Source: Nitrospinales bacterium (lineage in GTDB: Bacteria > Nitrospinota_A > UBA7883 > JACRGQ01). From it: a stretch of DNA of 53,871 nucleotides. Below the pieces are notes generated by a model, which saw only the letters and a list, made by a program, of their open reading frames with translations, had not been told where the DNA came from and did no database searches. Positions 25,832 to 33,323 of the stretch are shown piece after piece (within the stretch, counting starts at the first letter, position 1; each line of letters begins with the position of its first letter). A program made the translations under genes and the position numbers. The stretch covers positions 1 through 53,871 of the forward strand of contig JAHFEK010000015.1 of the NCBI GenBank assembly GCA_023248495.1. Direction: 5' to 3'.

Positions 25832-26842
25832 TTATACGGTCTTCGCCCGGCGCTGGGCGATAAGGTCGGCCACGGAATAATGCCGGAGGGCGCATTCATG
25901 CACTTTGCATCCCGCGGCCACCAGCGCGGCCACCAGCGCGTTTGTATTTTCGGCTTTGAGGGTAAGCTCCAGGGCTTCTCCCACACGGGCGGCCCTGTGC
26001 ACGAAATTAAGCTGTTTCACAATTTCCAGCGTTTTTTCCCGCGGCTCCGCGCGCACGTGGAAATAGTAGGGAAATTCCGCGATGTCTTTCAACCGTCCCT
26101 GATAGGCGGTACGGCCGCCGTCCAATATCAAAATGTGTCCGCACAAGCCGGTGATGAAATCGAAGTCGTGGCTTGTTATCAGCAGCAGTTTCCCTTTTTC
26201 CGCCATCTCGCGGAAAATAACGGACAGTTTTTCCGCCCACACAACGTCCACCCCTTGTGTCGGCTCATCCAGGATAACCAGCGGACGGTCTTGCATGATG
26301 ACGAGCGCCACACCGAGCCGTTGCAACATGCCGCGGGAATAATCCCCAACCTTTTTGCCGGCTTCGTCCGCCAATCCGACCATATCCAGCACCCGCATGA
26401 CACGTTGGGCGTCGGCGGCGCGGTCGCCGTCCCAAAAAAGGCCGAGGTTGTCACGCGCGTTGATATGCGGATGAAATGCTGGGATGCCGATGAGTCCGCT
26501 GATTATGGCCAGCGCCGCCACCGTATCGGTATGCGGGTTTTTGCCGGACACCGTGACGGATCCGGCGGTGGGAAACGCCAAGCCGGCAATAAGCCTCAAC
26601 AAAGTTGTCTTGCCGGAACCGTTTTCCCCCAAAATCCCAAAACAACTTCCGGGGGAAGCTTCGAATGTCACTTCGGCGAGGAGATTGGCCTCTCCCACTT
26701 GCTTGCCAAGGTTTTTTACGTGAATACCGCTAAAATCGGCGGCGTTCACTTCGGATATAAGCGGATTTCCGATTTTCAACGTCCGACCGCGCATGGCGGC
26801 CGCTTTGGCAAACGATACGACGTGGTTCTCCGATTCAGCCAT
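25832..26842 (-). CDS. ABC transporter ATP-binding protein (ABC-2/NatA-like)
   Basis: About 336 residues. Walker A is GILGENGSGKTT, the signature is YSRGMLQRL (a variant of LSGGQ), Walker B VILDEPTQGVD and the H-loop TSHDFD. A C-terminal 80-residue domain follows the ATPase. I used ATG 26842 as start; the frame is open to 26929 and ATG 26794 is also possible. The permease that fits best is the ABC-2 protein encoded divergently at 27166, about 320 bases away. It is upstream of cheA on the same transcript direction, an unusual pairing. Confidence 0.85.
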   Translation of the reverse strand: MAESENHVVSFAKAAAMRGRTLKIGNPLISEVNAADFSGIHVKNLGKQVGEANLLAEVTFEASPGSCFGILGENGSGKTTLLRLIAGLAFPTAGSVTVSGKNPHTDTVAALAIISGLIGIPAFHPHINARDNLGLFWDGDRAADAQRVMRVLDMVGLADEAGKKVGDYSRGMLQRLGVALVIMQDRPLVILDEPTQGVDVVWAEKLSVIFREMAEKGKLLLITSHDFDFITGLCGHILILDGGRTAYQGRLKDIAEFPYYFHVRAEPREKTLEIVKQLNFVHRAARVGEALELTLKAENTNALVAALVAAGCKVHECALRHYSVADLIAQRRAKTV

Positions 26843-27128
26843 TACCCGGCCCGTTACCTTTTTTCCGACGCGCGAGCGGGACTGGATAGGTATGTGCCGT
26901 CCTGGCCAGAGACTGCCCGTGAGAGCCACATGTCCTTTAAAGGAGCGTTTTCCGGTAACAGGTGCTTCCTTTTCATATTCTTTTTATGATACCGCAAATA
27001 TCCCCCGCCCTGAAACACCAAACGCGAGTATATTCCAACAGCGGCGCTGTATAAGGCAATGCATGTTTTTCGCGGCAATCCGGCCTCTTAAAAACCCAGA
27101 AAAAAACCCGTTGAATCCGCCGCTCCAG

Positions 27129-27134
27129 TATAAT
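27129..27134 (+). promoter_or_regulatory. TATAAT -10-like box before the ABC-2 permease
   Basis: A perfect TATAAT lies about 30 bases before the permease start in the 320-base gap between the divergent ABC genes. No good -35 is seen at the right distance (TTGAAT is only 12 bases upstream). Rated on the -10 alone. Confidence 0.35.
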
Positions 27135-27165
27135 AACCGGGACGTTTAATCGATTAACAGGGAGA

Positions 27166-28467
27166 ATGGGAAGCCGCATGCGATTTGGAAGAATACTGCA
27201 TATCGAGGCCGAAAAACTGCGTAAGGCGCCCGTGTTTTGGGTGGCACCGCTTGTCGCGGCACTCTATCTTGCGTTGATGCTTGTCGGCTTCGAAGTTTAC
27301 GCCGCGAAAAACGGGACTGTCGCCCCGGACGCGGCGTCGATGAGCAACCGTTACAGCGGATCGGCGGTTGTATATGCATATTCCGCCGCCACGCATATGG
27401 TGGTGAATATTTTGCACCTTTCGCGGGAGGCCAAGGGAAATATTTTGAATCCGGCCGCCGAGGAGGAATTGCCCGTCGACGAACGTACCGTAAAGGGAGG
27501 CGGACGCAAAAACTTCAATTTTTTTGGAACGTTGTTGCATAGTCTGGCCAATCCAAAGCCAATGCCATCTTCCCCGTGTGAAAACGGGAATCAACCGGCG
27601 GCTCCCGCTAGCCCTCCCGCCAACGGCGCATCTTCCCTGATGGATATTTTTATCGGCACGGCGGCGGCGGCGGAGATTTTGCCCCCCGCGCCTCCGCAAC
27701 CCAAGCCGGAAGATTCATTTGTGGAACGGCTGGCACAGCGTATCCGGTGGCTTGCCGATGCGGCGCCGCTGGAGCATAAAGTAATAGACCGGGGACGCTA
27801 TAATGGACTTCGTTTTACCTATCTCTCCCTCTTTTTCGCTTTTATTTTTATCTTTCCCCCGCTTACCGTGGCGGTGACAACCCATGTCTTCGCGTTGGAA
27901 TTCAGCCGCGGCACCATAAAAACCTCCCTTTTAATGCCGGTGGAGCGTTGGCAATTGCTCGCCGCTAAAATGGCGGTGGTGGCCGGGTATCTGCTGGCGG
28001 CCATTTCCGGCTTTATTCTCCTGACGTTGGCGGTCGGATGCATTTTCACCGGTTACGGAAATCTGGTGCTGGATTCCGAGTTGCTGGGGTTCGCCGGTGA
28101 TAACCTGATGATAAAAGGGGATGGCGCCGTCATGCTATTCGCCGCCGTGGCGCCGGTGGCGGTTCTATCCTTAATGCCGATAGCCGCTATCGCCGCGTGG
28201 CTTTCGCTTATGAAGCCGGAACCCGCCTGGGTCATGAGCATTACCGTCATCAGCTATTTTATTTTCTACGCTCTTGGCGAAACGCCCCTATTCGCAGAAA
28301 TCCGCTTTCTTTTTCCAACATCGTATATGGACGGGTGGGGGCTGCTCTTTCGGCAGTCGTTACCTGCCAGTGTGTTGATAACCAAGCTTATCGTATCCGG
28401 CCTTATTACCGCCGGGGTTATGGTGAAAGCGGTGAGAACATTTTCGAGGCAGGATATCGGTGCATGA
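27166..28467 (+). CDS. ABC-2 type permease
   Basis: A 433-residue membrane protein. One helix near the N-terminus (VFWVAPLVAALYLALMLVGF) is followed by a large extracytoplasmic loop of about 180 residues with Pro/Ala-rich parts, then a block of five to six helices beginning LFFAFIFIFPPLTVAVTTHVFALEFSRGTIKTSLLMPVERWQLLAAK, which has the ABC-2 family E-x-x-x-G-T-x-x-x-L-L-x-x-P motif. The partner ATPase is likely the divergent gene ending at 25832. Two starts are possible (ATG 27166 or 27178). Its stop overlaps the next gene's ATG (ATGA). Substrate is unknown; a polysaccharide or lipid-linked product is suggested only by the next gene. Confidence 0.8.
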   Translation: MGSRMRFGRILHIEAEKLRKAPVFWVAPLVAALYLALMLVGFEVYAAKNGTVAPDAASMSNRYSGSAVVYAYSAATHMVVNILHLSREAKGNILNPAAEEELPVDERTVKGGGRKNFNFFGTLLHSLANPKPMPSSPCENGNQPAAPASPPANGASSLMDIFIGTAAAAEILPPAPPQPKPEDSFVERLAQRIRWLADAAPLEHKVIDRGRYNGLRFTYLSLFFAFIFIFPPLTVAVTTHVFALEFSRGTIKTSLLMPVERWQLLAAKMAVVAGYLLAAISGFILLTLAVGCIFTGYGNLVLDSELLGFAGDNLMIKGDGAVMLFAAVAPVAVLSLMPIAAIAAWLSLMKPEPAWVMSITVISYFIFYALGETPLFAEIRFLFPTSYMDGWGLLFRQSLPASVLITKLIVSGLITAGVMVKAVRTFSRQDIGA

Positions 28468-29873
28468 GCGGCTTCGTTCAGCCGATGATCAACTTGGGGG
28501 AACGGGCGGTCGTATCGCTATCGCCGTGGCGTTACCGGGAATGGCTCTGGTTTGGCTTGGTTGCACTGCTACTGCTGGCGGGAAATCTGCTGGGAAGTTT
28601 TGGCGCGGCGGGTATTTTCGGCGGGTATTTATTCAGCCTTTCACTGCTGGGGCTTGCCGCGCCGCGCCGGTTGTTGGAGGTGTTCATTTTTTTGCTCGCC
28701 TTGGGCCATCGCGATTTTGCCTATACGGCCCTTAAAGTAGGCCCCGCAAACCTTTATATAACCGAGTGGGTGTTGCTCATTCTGATGATGGCGGCGGCGC
28801 CGCGGATCGCGGACATGTGGCGCAAATACCGTCCGGTGCTTTTGGCATTGGGCCTGTATGCGGGATTAGGTCTCGTGTTCTTTTGGCTTTCGTGCCGCTA
28901 TTGGCCGCTTGGCCCGGTGGTGCGCGATTTTACCATCGTCTATTATGCGCTGTTCACGGTGGCGGCCCTGGCCTTTATGCGGGACGCGGAGGATGTCAAT
29001 CGGCTTTTCATCGCCATGCTTGCCGGCTCATTATTCAATCTCGGATCCGATATGCTTAATTACCTGTATGGCACTTTTCCGGCCACCCTTGAACAGAAGA
29101 ATTATTCGCTGCGCAGCTCATTTTACTATGTCATTTGCGCGGCATATTTTATGCCCGGCTTGCTGTCCCTCAAAAGGAAACTTCGTTTTGGGGCCGTTGC
29201 GTATGTTGCCGCCGTCTTTGTGGTTGTGCTTCTTTATGCCTATAGCAAAACGGCTATGGCGGCAATTTTACTTATCTCCGCTATCAATATCGCGGTAATG
29301 GCAAAACGCGTGCGGATGGAAGTGTTAATCGCCATCATCGTGGCATTTATGTTGTCGTTGGTTATCACTCCACAAGCCAAGACGTTCAAATTTTCCTCCC
29401 TTTTCGCGCCGCAGTGGGCAAGCGAGGATTCCCGCGCGATGCTTCGCACCGCGGCTCTGTGGGATTTTTCCGAGTATCCTTACGGTATCGGTTTCGGCGC
29501 TCCTATTTTTGGCCGGCATTCGCGGGAATTGTTGTTGGAACCGGATGATTTTCATGCCATACACAATTCGTATCTGACCGTCCTGCGGCGCATGGGAATA
29601 GAGGGTGCCGCGGCGCTCTTTGCGCTTTTTGCGTTGGCTTTTCACGGCGTTTACCGCGTGTGGCGTTCGAATGCCGAAAATCACGATGCGTGGTTGACGC
29701 CGTTCGCCGTGCTTCTGGGATTTATCGCGGCGGGTGTTTTCGCCGCCGCGCATGTGGTTTTGGAAGGGCCGTTTTTCGGCGCGGTATTCTGGTTGCTGTT
29801 AGGGGCGGTTTTCGCCGCCACGCACGCTTACAACCAGCCTGAAGCCTCGGCAACGCATTCGCCTGAACCTTGA
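28464..29873 (+). CDS. O-antigen ligase/polymerase-like membrane protein (Wzy_C type)
   Basis: About 469 residues with at least ten predicted helices. The start is ATG 28464, overlapping the permease stop as ATGA; longer in-frame reading runs through the permease gene and is not real. The C-terminal region FHAIHNSYLTVLRRMGIEGAAALFALFALAF matches the H-N-x-(Y/F)-L-...-G-x-x-G pattern of the Wzy_C/O-antigen ligase family, after a large periplasmic loop. It would join or polymerise a surface glycan on the periplasmic side. Tight coupling with an ABC-2 permease is noteworthy. Ligase versus polymerase cannot be separated by eye. Confidence 0.8.
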   Translation: MSGFVQPMINLGERAVVSLSPWRYREWLWFGLVALLLLAGNLLGSFGAAGIFGGYLFSLSLLGLAAPRRLLEVFIFLLALGHRDFAYTALKVGPANLYITEWVLLILMMAAAPRIADMWRKYRPVLLALGLYAGLGLVFFWLSCRYWPLGPVVRDFTIVYYALFTVAALAFMRDAEDVNRLFIAMLAGSLFNLGSDMLNYLYGTFPATLEQKNYSLRSSFYYVICAAYFMPGLLSLKRKLRFGAVAYVAAVFVVVLLYAYSKTAMAAILLISAINIAVMAKRVRMEVLIAIIVAFMLSLVITPQAKTFKFSSLFAPQWASEDSRAMLRTAALWDFSEYPYGIGFGAPIFGRHSRELLLEPDDFHAIHNSYLTVLRRMGIEGAAALFALFALAFHGVYRVWRSNAENHDAWLTPFAVLLGFIAAGVFAAAHVVLEGPFFGAVFWLLLGAVFAATHAYNQPEASATHSPEP

Positions 29874-29923
29874 ACGATGAAACAACCCGCGCATCGGTGG
29901 CAACGCCGGTTGAAATAAAAAAA

Positions 29924-29950
29924 GCCGTTCTCCGTGGATCGGAGAACGGC
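29924..29950 (-). terminator. rho-independent terminator of rplM-rpsI
   Basis: GCCGTTCTCCG (29924-29934) and CGGAGAACGGC (29940-29950) form a perfect 11-bp stem with a 5-base loop. On the minus strand it is followed by a run of seven Ts. It sits 22 bases past the rpsI stop. Confidence 0.9.
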
Positions 29951-29972
29951 GTGATGAACGGGGATGAGCGGC

Positions 29973-30362
29973 TTAACGCTTGGAGAACTGGAAGCGTTTG
30001 CGTGCTCCCTTTTGGCCGTATTTTTTGCGTTCTTTCATGCGGCTGTCGCGGGTAAGAAGCCCCGCCTTTTTCAGCGCGCGGCGGAATTCCGGGTTCAGTT
30101 TGCACAGGGCGCGGGCGATGGCGTGGCGAACCGCGCCGGCCTGCGAATTGAGGCCGCTGCCGCGCACGGTGGCGCGTACATCCAGCTTCGCGTCGCTGGC
30201 GGCTATCACCAACGGCTGCTTCACCAGCATTTCGCTGGAGGGGCGCTTGAAGTATTCATGCAGCCCCTTTTTGTTTACGGTGATCTTGCCGGTGCCGGCA
30301 AGCAGCCAGATGCGGGCAGCCGCGGTTTTGCGGCGGCCGGTGGCGTATTGAGCGTTAGCCAT
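29973..30362 (-). CDS. rpsI: 30S ribosomal protein S9
   Basis: A 129-residue protein with the S9 pattern: YATGRRKTAAARIWL at the start, ATVRGSGLNSQAGAVRHAIARAL in the centre, and the tRNA-contacting tail ending KKYGQKGARKRFQFSKR. It lies three bases downstream of rplM, the usual L13-S9 operon, and is followed by a strong terminator. Confidence 0.98.
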   Translation of the reverse strand: MANAQYATGRRKTAAARIWLLAGTGKITVNKKGLHEYFKRPSSEMLVKQPLVIAASDAKLDVRATVRGSGLNSQAGAVRHAIARALCKLNPEFRRALKKAGLLTRDSRMKERKKYGQKGARKRFQFSKR

Positions 30363-30365
30363 TCG

Positions 30366-30806
30366 TCATATCTCCATTTTTTCCGGTTGCTGCGCGGCGT
30401 GCGGATGTTCCGCGCCGGCGAAAATCTTAAGCTTTTTCATGAATTGATCCCGCAGCTTGTTGTTGGGCAACATGCCGAAAACCGCTTCTTCAACGACGCG
30501 GTCGGGATGTTTGGCTAGCATCTCCCCGGCGGTGGCGGTGCGCATGTGCCCGATATAGCCGGTGTGGTGGTAGTAAATCTTGTCGGTAAGTTTTTTGCCG
30601 GTCAGCTTCACCTTCGCGGCGTTGATGACGATCACATGATCGCCGGTGTCAACGTGCGAGGTGTAGGTCGGCTTGTCCTTGCCGCGGAGGGCGTTGGCGA
30701 CCGCGGTGGCTATGCGGCCGAGGGATTTCCCGTCGGCGTCGACAATGCGCCACTTCTTGTCGCTGTCCTTAAAGTCTTCTTTACGTGCAAAGTAGGTCGT
30801 CTTCAT
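30366..30806 (-). CDS. rplM: 50S ribosomal protein L13
   Basis: A 146-residue protein; KKWRIVDADGKSLGRIATAVANALRGKDKPTYTSHVDTGDHVIVINA and YYHHTGYIGHMRT are L13 signatures. First gene of the rplM-rpsI operon. A consensus-like promoter lies 30-60 bases upstream with a short 5' leader of about 25 bases, so no long regulatory leader is present. Confidence 0.98.
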   Translation of the reverse strand: MKTTYFARKEDFKDSDKKWRIVDADGKSLGRIATAVANALRGKDKPTYTSHVDTGDHVIVINAAKVKLTGKKLTDKIYYHHTGYIGHMRTATAGEMLAKHPDRVVEEAVFGMLPNNKLRDQFMKKLKIFAGAEHPHAAQQPEKMEI

Positions 30807-30836
30807 GTTTAAATTCCCATCTCAAATGAAAAAAGA

Positions 30837-30864
30837 ATTATATAGATTCCCGCGGGATTGTCAA
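30837..30864 (-). promoter_or_regulatory. sigma-70 promoter of rplM-rpsI
   Basis: On the minus strand TTGACA (30864-30859) and TATAAT (30842-30837) are both perfect and are 16 bases apart. The predicted start is near 30830, about 25 bases before the rplM ATG. Confidence 0.85.
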
Positions 30865-30957
30865 ACACCATTTTTAATCTCTTTTTTTGGCTCCGGCGGA
30901 TGGATGTTGTCAGCACTAAAATTGGCCTATGCCCAGCGGCTTCTGTATTCCGGGCGG

Positions 30958-31038
30958 GTACAGGCTCTTAGCCTGTACATCGGCCCGTGGGCCGACCGGT
31001 TTCTCCTGCGGAGAAAAGTACATGCTGAGAGCATGTAC
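30958..31038 (+). repeat. 81-bp four-hairpin REP-like element, copy A
   Basis: Four back-to-back hairpins: GTACAGGCT/AGCCTGTAC (30958-30966, 30970-30978), TCGGCCC/GGGCCGA (30980-30995), TTTCTCC/GGAGAAA (31000-31016) and GTACATGCT/AGCATGTAC (31018-31038), each with a 2-3 base loop. GGGTACA opens and TGTACCC closes the element. Copies B and C have the same length and orientation. Copy A lies just beyond the 3' end of the broken RAYT gene. Confidence 0.9.
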
Positions 31039-31059
31039 CCACTGGGGGAAAGGTTTGCC

Positions 31060-31551
31060 TTAATAACGCGCGCCGGGTGTTGTAATCAGCCAGCGATATT
31101 CTTCCGGCGTTTCAGCCAATTCGGCCTTGACGGAATTGTTAAGGATGTAATTGTACTTCTCTCCCCATTCGGCCTCGTCCCGGATTATCCGGTCGAAAGA
31201 TTCCGCTTGCCACACTTTACCGGTGTTGCCGCCAAGTTTGTTTATGCGCCGTGCCGTGGAACCTTTGATACCTTGTGTAATTGCGGCAAGTGAATAAAAC
31301 CGGCCTTACGTTTCGATTGGCAGTATCAGGATGTGGGCATGGTCGGGCATGACGGTGGCGGCGGCAAGGGCATATCGCCTCCCGTGATCGTAAAGTATCG
31401 AGTCTTTAATGATGTCGCGTGCCGCATCGGAAAGAAGGTGGATATTATGGGTTCTGAAGGTAACAAAACACCACGAATTCCCGATTTGCCAGTGAGGAAG
31501 CTTACGCCGGGAGATGGTTAAATGACGTGGCGGAATCTCCCTCTTCTTCAT
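31060..31551 (-). pseudogene. REP-associated tyrosine transposase (RAYT), interrupted by TAA
   Basis: Read through one stop codon, this encodes about 163 residues of a Y1/HUH single-strand transposase. The first part has LPHWQIGNSWCFVTFRTH and the HUH metal motif MPDHAHILIL. TAA at 31306-31308 follows PIET; in the same frame the sequence then continues with TQGIKGSTARRINKLGG, GKVWQAESFDRIIRDE and YNYILNNSVKAEL (the likely catalytic Tyr region), ending near ITTPGARY. Start ATG 31551 (an in-frame TTG is at 31557). The only visible lesion is that codon. It lies between repeat copies A and B/C, the classic arrangement of a RAYT with its REP elements. It could be a fresh mutation or a base-call error. 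Confidence 0.85.
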
Positions 31552-31582
31552 GGGCAAATAATATCATGACTCTCCGGGGTAG

Positions 31583-31663
31583 GTGCAGGCTCTCAGCCTG
31601 TATATCGGCCCGCGGGCCGACAAGTTTCTCCTGCGGAGAAACGTACATGCTGAGAGCATGTAC
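31583..31663 (+). repeat. 81-bp four-hairpin REP-like element, copy B
   Basis: Same four-hairpin plan and length as copy A. The first hairpin has changes (GTGCAGGCT / AGCCTGTAT), the second is TCGGCCC-gc-GGGCCGA, the third TTTCTCC-tgc-GGAGAAA and the fourth GTACATGCT-gag-AGCATGTAC is unchanged. It begins 32 bases beyond the 5' end of the RAYT gene. Direct orientation relative to A and C. Confidence 0.9.
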
Positions 31664-31711
31664 CCACCGGAAAAACTCTCGCCACCATCGTCTTTGCATG
31701 TGCAGGGGTAT

Positions 31712-31792
31712 GTACAGGCTCTCAGCCTGTACATCGGCCCGTGGGCCGACGGGTTTCTCCCGTGGAGAAAAGTACATGCTGAGAGCATGTAC
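31712..31792 (+). repeat. 81-bp four-hairpin REP-like element, copy C
   Basis: Third copy, 48 bases after copy B. Hairpins 1, 2 and 4 are perfect; hairpin 3 reads TTTCTCC-cgt-GGAGAAA with a changed loop. Loop bases and single-stranded joints vary among copies while stems are kept, which suggests selection on structure. Confidence 0.9.
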
Positions 31793-31903
31793 CTACCTAG
31801 GAAAAGGGCTGCTCCGTCCCAGTCGACCCGCCGTTGCTCTATAGGGAAATATTCTTAAGATAATATAGTAGCTATCAGTTTCGGGATAGGTATAATTAAT
31901 CCC

Positions 31904-32491
31904 ATGATATGGGAAGACAAACTCAGAGATAGGCTTAATAAAATGCCATTAGCAGCTAAAGATGGAAATCACATTCCCTTATGCATAAAAGTAGCCACTC
32001 GTGGTAGTTGCTATCATCGTCAACATTCTCCCGAGGCGTATAAGTTAATTGATCAATATTTAAGCAAACACAGTCAGGGCGCGAAGTATACATTTGAGGA
32101 ACATGAAAGCGGTCCTGAAATATTAATTGTCTTGGATCTGGCAGCCAAGGGATTAGGGTTTGCCAAGTCGATTATCGATCTGTTAGTTGTTTTGATTAAG
32201 TCAGGACATGAAGGGATGAGGAGGGGAGACATGGTTCAATCCTCACTTGAAATAATTGTTCGGGGTTTTGATGAAAAGGGGACTGTCAAAGAGGAGAAAA
32301 TTCTTCGGTTCAATAGTGATGTTGAAATTGACAAAAAAGTAATTGAAGAAGCTCTGGGCAAGGGAGTAAAAGCATTTTTATCGCCGCAAAAGAAGATTTC
32401 GTCAAAGAAGTCAAAGAATGTTGTTGAATTAATCTTGTTTTCAGCTTCCGCTGGACTGGTAGTGGCCGATGCCGCGTTTCCAGACGTATAG
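31904..32491 (+). CDS. orphan protein, low G+C, unknown
   Basis: A 195-residue protein with no family I recognise. About 36% G+C in two lines counted, far below its neighbours, so recent acquisition is likely. The sequence starts with a basic segment, has HESGPEILIVLDLAAKGLGFAKSIIDLLVVLIKS at about 65-100 (an amphipathic or membrane-near helix pair), then a charged beta-like region, a Lys-rich linker (SPQKKISSKKSKN) and a hydrophobic end. Helices after an E-x-G-P-E motif are also seen in some small proteins accompanying bacterial conflict systems, but that resemblance is weak. Its last 51 bases overlap the convergent ABC permease gene. Confidence 0.7.
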   Translation: MIWEDKLRDRLNKMPLAAKDGNHIPLCIKVATRGSCYHRQHSPEAYKLIDQYLSKHSQGAKYTFEEHESGPEILIVLDLAAKGLGFAKSIIDLLVVLIKSGHEGMRRGDMVQSSLEIIVRGFDEKGTVKEEKILRFNSDVEIDKKVIEEALGKGVKAFLSPQKKISSKKSKNVVELILFSASAGLVVADAAFPDV

Positions 32492-33241
32492 CGAAAGGGC
32501 GAAGAGGATGGCGCCCACAAGCGGCGTGGCCATCTGCAAGGCGGGATGGAAAAGATTTTCGCCGGTTTTATCCAGAAAGTATTGCGCCGGGTAGAAGTTC
32601 ACGAAGGCGATGGGGAAGAGGAACGTCAGGAAGAACTGCACTCCGTGATTATAAATGCTGACGGGGTAGAGGATGAATTCCCGGCTGGAAAACACCACGA
32701 TGTGAACCAGCGAAGAGTTTCGCAGCGTCCAAAACGCCACGGCCGAGACCGCCAGCCGCGTGGCGCTTTGTATCATCACGCCCCCCACGATAACAAATGG
32801 CAGAAAAAGATCCTTTTTCAGGCTCCATTCGATTCCCGAATATTTCGCGCCGTAGTACAGAGCCGCCGTCCCCAGAAAAAAATGCGCCACGGTGGAGGCC
32901 TCGAAGCGGGAGAACACCACCTGTCCCAACGGACTTAAGGGCCGGACGAGCGTCCGGTCGAATTCCCCCTGAATCAGCATTTGGTCGAAATTGACCAGCG
33001 CGTTAAAGAAGAGGGTGGTGAACCCCTGCGAAAAAGTGGCCAGTCCGAAGAGGAAGGCGATCTCGCCCGTTCTCCAGCCGTGAATTTCCTTGAAGCGGGC
33101 GAGCACAACAATCAGCAGCCCCAGTTGCGCGAGATAGAAAAAGAAGATGGCAACGAGGAATAACAGGAACGACGCCTTGTATTCCATCCGCGCCCGCACC
33201 GAGAGGAGCGCCAGCGTGGCGTAAATCTTTAGCGTTTCCAT
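32441..33241 (-). CDS. ABC-2 family permease (ABC2_membrane_6/DUF990 type), subunit 2
   Basis: A 266-residue membrane protein with six helices. RARMEYKASFLLFLVAIFFFYLAQLGLLIVVLARF at the N-terminus, and QGEFDRTLVRPLSPLGQVV in the first cytoplasmic loop are typical of this permease pair. Third in an exporter operon: ATPase at 34115, permease 1 at 33324 and this gene after an 82-base gap with a small hairpin. Substrate is unknown. Its 3' end overlaps the low-G+C orphan gene by 51 bases. Confidence 0.88.
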   Translation of the reverse strand: METLKIYATLALLSVRARMEYKASFLLFLVAIFFFYLAQLGLLIVVLARFKEIHGWRTGEIAFLFGLATFSQGFTTLFFNALVNFDQMLIQGEFDRTLVRPLSPLGQVVFSRFEASTVAHFFLGTAALYYGAKYSGIEWSLKKDLFLPFVIVGGVMIQSATRLAVSAVAFWTLRNSSLVHIVVFSSREFILYPVSIYNHGVQFFLTFLFPIAFVNFYPAQYFLDKTGENLFHPALQMATPLVGAILFALSLYVWKRGIGHYQSSGS

Positions 33242-33256
33242 TTTTAATTTTTTCCC

Positions 33257-33275
33257 ATGGCCGCTTCGCGGCCAT
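33257..33275. repeat. ATGGCCGC-ttc-GCGGCCAT hairpin between permease genes
   Basis: A perfect 8-bp stem with a 3-base loop in the 82-base gap between the two permease genes. It may protect or attenuate the transcript between them. Not followed by a U-run, so not a standard terminator. Confidence 0.5.
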
Positions 33276-33323
33276 CGCGGACAAGAGTGGCCGCGCCACC
33301 AGGGGGAAGGGCAAATAATTTCA

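Noticed and set aside
30958-31792. CRISPR array
   Set aside because: Repeats are internally palindromic multi-hairpin units with a transposase gene between them, not short repeats with equal spacers; no cas gene in the window.
31527-31858. Frames over the 81-bp repeats (with repeated LSLYIGP... peptides)
   Set aside because: They are translations of the hairpin repeats and not proteins.
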